From Amylostereum areolatum (Eukaryota; Basidiomycota; Agaricomycetes; Russulales; Stereaceae), in assembly GCA_012932865.1 (NCBI GenBank), contig SAXG01000074.1:62001-126000 (forward strand): a stretch of DNA of 64,000 bases, given 5' to 3'. A model generated the notes under the pieces. That model searched no databases. It saw only the letters and a list, made by a program, of their open reading frames with translations, and was not told where the DNA came from. Shown here piece after piece: positions 59,901 through 64,000 of the stretch. Each line of letters opens with the position of its first letter. Positions within the stretch are counted from its first letter, which is position 1. Made by a program: the position numbers and the translations under genes.

Positions 59901-60560
59901 ATCGTGCACTTCGGCTGGCGGCTGCCACTGCTGCTGTACTGGCCACCACAATGTGGCGACTGGGCCGCCATCGCAATATGTGCCGCAATGCCACCACTTG
60001 AATGTAACGCAATACTGGCCGTCGCAGGCCACTTGGCCGCAATGTCGGGTAAGCCTTCGTAAAATGGGCGGGAGTCGGCATTCAATGACACACTCTCCTC
60101 TCCCCCTTCCTGTTCCCATTTAGCTCCAAGAAATGGCATCCCCCATCAACCCAACTGCTCTGAAAGAATCAGAGTGCACACGGCTGTCGTGCACCGCTCC
60201 AGCTGTGACAGCAATAGCGACAGGCGGGAACAACCCGGCAAATGCTGGACGATGGTTCGATAGGGTGTGTTACCCATCCGACTTTGCACTGTTCCCAAGC
60301 TGATATGAATGTAGTGCACTTCTGGGCACTTTAGATGGCGCCCCGACCTTGACCGGGACGAGGACCCACCAGCGCTTGGTGTCCACTCGACACTTGAAGT
60401 GGACAACACCCTATGCAATGGTCCAGCCTGTGACGAGCGTGAAGCTAGCACCAAAGCCACCAAGAAGTCCACACGGCGCAAGCATCATCAACACTGTTTG
60501 TTCAAGCTCTGTCACGTCTGCTGCAAGATACATCAAAAATGTATCGGTCAAGGATCATCA
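59901..60560 (+). pseudogene. Remnant of a cysteine-rich gene, 3' truncated
   Basis: Three exon-like blocks keep one frame when joined across plausible introns: about 59901..60053 (CTSAGGCHCCCTGHHN; QYVPQCHHLNVTQYWPSQAT), 60122..60264 (LQEMASPINPTALKES; NPANAGRWFDR) and 60333..60560 (WRPDLDRDEDPPALGVH; NGPACDEREASTKATKK; HHQHCLFKLCHVCCKIHQKC). The cysteine-rich end resembles uncharacterised agaricomycete proteins, often near transposons. The frame runs into the AT-rich inverted repeat at about 60575 and stops. No start exon is convincing. Probably a gene cut by insertion. Confidence 0.4.
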
Positions 60561-60574
60561 GGGATCCTACCCCC

Positions 60575-60735
60575 TAGTTATTGAAGGTAATTGACCGTAA
60601 TTGTGCTCAGTTACTGTCAATTACCATCAGTTACTGGAAGTTGGTAATTACAGCAAATTACGTAGGTCAGCCTGAGTTATTTTTTTTACTTGAGCATAGT
60701 TACTTGTTATTGATTCAATTACCTTCAATTACTGT
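60575..60735. repeat. AT-rich inverted repeat (AATTAC-rich), probable small element
   Basis: ATTGAAGGTAATTGA near 60580-60594 and its inverse TCAATTACCTTCAAT near 60715-60729 face each other around several further caattac/gttactg units. It may be the remains of a small TIR element that truncated the upstream cysteine-rich gene. Confidence 0.5.
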
Positions 60736-61967
60736 CCCAAACACCCCTAGAATGAGGCAGGCAGGTAGCCATAGTAATTGAGAGTAATTATGTGGTATGA
60801 ATGTTCCCTAACAGCCAGTTTATTTAATGGTTATCCATCTTATCAGACAACTTAAAAAGCGAAAAGAAGGAAAGGGAACAAGTTGATATTTTCATTACAT
60901 AAGCACAGTAAATTAATATACTATTAACTCCCGCTACAGCCTAGACCCAGACACCATGATCGACGATTCGGAACGGACAGCTGCACGAGATGATGTCAGC
61001 GCCGAGAAATAACATCCGAAGTCTGAGTACGCACCTGAGGCCTTCTCCGACTCATCAACATCTGATGCAGTATAACCGGTCTAGAGCTTGTCAGTCATAA
61101 AGATCAGCCAGATCGGGTTAGAAGAGCCAGAGAAAAGCGACGCACCCCGGTTCCCGATTAAAACACTCACACGCATGGGAAGACAGTGAGAATAGCGAGA
61201 CCTGCACGCTCACGTCGGCGAGCGAGCAAAGAAAATGTAGCGACGCCCGAGGTGGGGCAGATGTTGACGAAGGGGAGAGGACGACAAGGAAGAGGGAAAG
61301 GGAAGGAAAAGGGGAAGAAAGCTGAGTCCGCGCAAGCTCGGAGAACACCGGTTTATATATTCGCGGGCAGCGTGACGTTTGTCACCGTGACCGCAAGCTC
61401 CGTCCGTGCCCAAGCACTGCCTCGACCGACGAGCCGACACCCCCGCGCGTCAACACTGATCAACACCGGGATTTGGGACCCTTGGAAGAACAAGTCCAAA
61501 GCCCAAGTCGTTGAGGGGACCCGACGGGTGCAGGGAGGGAGAGCAGAAGCGGGCAAGTACAGGTGCGTGATTCACGACTTGTACGCATCTCCCCCCCTTT
61601 CACCCCAACGCGTACGGGCACCAGACGCGCATGGATCCGCGCCGTTGCGACCGACACGCTCAAGGCCCACAACCCCGTGCCAGAAGAGGTCACTGCAGCA
61701 CACGCGTCCCCGCCGCCTGTCCCCTCACCCATTCCCGACACTTCATCTCCGCCCTCGCCCCCGGCCCTGCTACGCGCGTGGCATCCCCCCCCACACACAC
61801 ACCGCGAACGCGCACCCGCTCGTGTAGCTCGCATCTGAGCACGCGTCCCATCCCATCCCTATGCCCAGCCCCATCCCTCGCCTCCTCGCCCTCATTCCCG
61901 TCCCCGTGCCCAATACGTGCGCCCACCCTTCCCCCGACACGCATGGAACCATGCCGTCCTCACACCA
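60736..61967. other. Intergenic
   Basis: No gene supported. AT-rich to about 60950, then unique sequence. From about 61590 the plus strand becomes strongly C-rich. Confidence 0.45.
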
Positions 61968-62093
61968 ATGCCGCCGCGCCGCACCAGCCCGCCCGCCGGG
62001 GTCGATTTCCCGTTCAGCATCAACCGACCGCCGGAGGAGGACGTGCACGCGCACATCTTCCCCTTCATCTCGGGCGAACAGATGCGGTCTCTC
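61968..62093 (+). CDS. Possible first exon of an unidentified gene
   Basis: ATG at 61968 opens MPPRRTSPPAGVDFPFSINR, PPEEDVHAHIFPFISGEQMR, SL, followed by a good donor (gtgagtaac). The residue mix looks coding, unlike the surrounding C-rich DNA, but no downstream exon continues it convincingly. It may be an exon whose gene was broken or a chance frame. Confidence 0.3.
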
Positions 62094-63540
62094 GTGAGTA
62101 ACCCCCATGTTTGCTGTTCTTATCGCACAGCCAGCTGACCCGCCTCGTGTCCGTCTGCCTCTAGCTTAGCTCCATGGTTCCGCCCATCCAATCTCAATGA
62201 AGAGCGATGACTTGTCCCCCTCCACACGCACCCCCCGTCGCGGATGCGTGTGGCCCTCGTTGCGGGCGCATGCTCGCTCGCATACGCCACTATCCCCACA
62301 CCAACACTCCACCCATCTTGCGGGTGCGCACGGGCCCTCGGCGCGTCTGCGTCCCCTCTGCTCGACCCTGCGCCCACGCTGCCCCCCCTGCGCCGACACC
62401 GTGACCGCCCCCCCCCTGCGCTGACCCCGCGCCGGCCCCGCGTCATACGCGGCGCGTGCAAGTCAAAATATATCTTGCGTCTCCTGCACTCGGCCCTGCT
62501 CCATATACCACCCCCCTGCCCACAACCCCATCTCCCCACCCTCTCCCTCGCCCTCGCCCCACCCCCGCCCTCGCCCCCGCCCTCAGCCTCGCTGCACGCG
62601 GGTATTTGTGGCGAGTGGGCGCGCTCGCGGTGGCGCTCGGCAGCGCGCGGGGCGCCCAACACCCCCGTCCCCACGCTCGTGCGCGCCGCTGCCCGCCTCT
62701 GTCACGCGCTCCCAGTGAAGCCTGCGCGTGTGCTCCGGTGCGGGGCCTGCGTCCACTCTGCCCTGCCCGCGAGCGGCGCGGGCCACCAGCGCGCGTCTTC
62801 GAGCAGTACTCGCGTGTGCCCGCTGACATCCCGTCCCCTCGTCCCCTGCGCCCAACGCACTCATCGTGCCCATTGCGCGCCCTCGTACGAATGTCGCTCG
62901 CATTTGGGTGAGGATAGGACATCAGGAAGCGTCAGGAGATAGGGTGGATACTGATACTGTATCAAGAGGGGTATCATTTTTCTGGGATCCTGTGTGCTTT
63001 TATGTGTACTACCTATTTTATATGATGTATATATGGCTGAAACATTGAATACATCCTGTTCTGCATCCCTTCTCTCTCTGGATACTGGTGAATGACCAAA
63101 AAACATGAGGAGGGGGTGAGGTGATGCTCATATCACTCTTGCAAAAACTCGCAGAAAAACATGATCTTGGCACTGTTATAATCGCATTTTGATGCTGATC
63201 ATTCGCATATAATTCGTTTCTGTGCATGAGCAACCGCTCAAGAGCTATAATGAAAACAGTCCTGGGGGTGCCCACGGCCAGCGGCGCGTCTCGCGTCTAC
63301 TTCCTAATTAGGAAATTTTCGGACGTGAACTCGTTCGTGTAGCAGTCGTGCCCACTCAGTCATTTTCGTTGTTTCAAGATCACAGATGTAAAGTAATATA
63401 GTATAAATCACTACCTACAAAGTATTTTACTCTAAAAATCTCGGTGGAAGGTGGTGGGGCAGCAGCACCTCGCGCACACTCAACTTCTGTTTGGCCGTGC
63501 TTGCTCTGCTGCGTCGTGGCCAAACCGGGAAACCATTACC
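62094..63540. other. C-rich, then AT-rich non-coding stretch
   Basis: 62200-62880 has a strong C over G bias on the plus strand with many CCCC runs, so the other strand could form G-quadruplexes. From 62920 the sequence turns AT-rich. Long frames here reflect composition, not genes. Confidence 0.45.
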
Positions 63541-63582
63541 AAAAATAACTATGGGGGGGTTTCCCTGATGATGTCGCCAGCA

Positions 63583-63979
63583 GAGTCACTCAGTCCAGCT
63601 TACCCCCAAGAAGAATCGGTTCCAGGCAGCCGTCTCTCGTCCTTTCCCTCCTCTCTCTGCTGCAGATTTTACATCTTCACAGTCACCTATTGCTCTCGAG
63701 TTGACGCCGCAAGCCTTGGTGCCTACTCTCTCTACAGATGCCCAGGAATCGGAAACAGCGGCAGTCTTACCTATCGTTGCACCTCTCACAGCGCCTCCAC
63801 CTCCACCTCTCACCCCTCCACCTCCACCGAGTCCACCTTGCCAGTCCACCTCACCACTGCTATCCACCACTGTCCCCTCACTCCCTAATCCATTCCCTGT
63901 GCCCGTGTCCTCCCAATCCACCGCATTTTGCGACGACCTTGACTATCCCGGCACCTTGGAGACTTTTAAAAGATTTTGA
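63583..63979 (+). CDS. Proline/serine-rich frame, partial or hypothetical
   Basis: An open frame reading LTPKKNRFQAAVSRPFPP, then SSQSPIALELTPQALVPTLS and a Pro/Ser stretch, ending DDLDYPGTLETFKRF and a TGA. No start codon near the upstream end of the frame and no domain. It could be the last exon of a gene or part of a mobile-element ORF. Confidence 0.25.
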
Positions 63980-64000
63980 TTTTGATTTCAACTTTGACAA

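Overview
The window is nuclear DNA of a filamentous basidiomycete, most likely an agaricomycete. The genes are GC-rich and carry many 50-60 nt introns with GTRNGY donors and YAG acceptors. Both actins, the CCT subunit, the Pmt1-type mannosyltransferase, the MYND/DUF4470 protein and the SH3/RA protein look fungal, and the mobile elements (Ngaro-like retroelement, Tnp2-type transposon) belong to families common in agaricomycetes. No rRNA, tRNA or CRISPR was seen.

Layout. 1-3922: 3' end of a nonribosomal peptide synthetase (partial C, then A-T-C). 4901-6091 and 11146-12336: two almost identical 1191-bp non-autonomous TA-flanked transposons in direct orientation. They bracket a second actin gene (7007-8584) and the CCT beta subunit (8913-10919). 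12490-15871: Pmt1-type protein O-mannosyltransferase with a long acidic tail. 16159-18561 (minus): MYND finger/DUF4470 protein. 19345-20440: internally deleted copy of a BCK1-like MAPKKK gene. 20959-25655: SH3 + Ras-associating scaffold protein with a polyglutamine tract. 27342-28739: three-finger C2H2 protein. 30083-31672: canonical actin. 32557-33458 (minus): small zinc-finger protein.

36473-43308 is a complete-looking Ngaro-like tyrosine-recombinase retrotransposon on the minus strand, with the split direct repeat order A1-gag-RT/RNaseH-YR-B1-A2-extra gene-B2. It sits 31 bp beyond the stop codon of a BCK1-derived MAPKKK-like gene (43339-45045, minus) whose predicted protein has lost several catalytic motifs, so it is probably a pseudokinase. 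Its 5' half is the homologue of the deleted copy at 19.3-20.4 kb. 46238-47127 encodes an unrecognised 240-residue protein and 47545-48132 the ribosome-biogenesis factor Tsr2.

48396-58484 is a 10.1-kb DNA transposon with inverted ends starting CCCAGTGGG and a candidate 7-bp target duplication GTATAAC. It encodes a Tnp2/Transposase_21-type transposase (48723-52166) and a divergently transcribed pair of unrecognised proteins (54758-55522 minus, 55703-58095 plus) sharing a 180-bp intergenic region. A short MITE (58510-59187) lies just outside its right end. The rest, to 64000, is mostly non-coding: a remnant of a cysteine-rich gene cut by an AT-rich inverted repeat, simple repeats, one isolated exon-like segment, and a proline-rich frame at the end.

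The conserved genes are housekeeping functions (cytoskeleton and its folding machine, secretory glycosylation, ribosome assembly, polarity) and do not form one pathway. The variable half is shaped by three classes of mobile element and by partial duplication of a cell-wall-integrity kinase gene. Exon boundaries were read by eye from splice signals and reading-frame continuity; for every spliced gene given with a residue count the summed exon length is a multiple of three.
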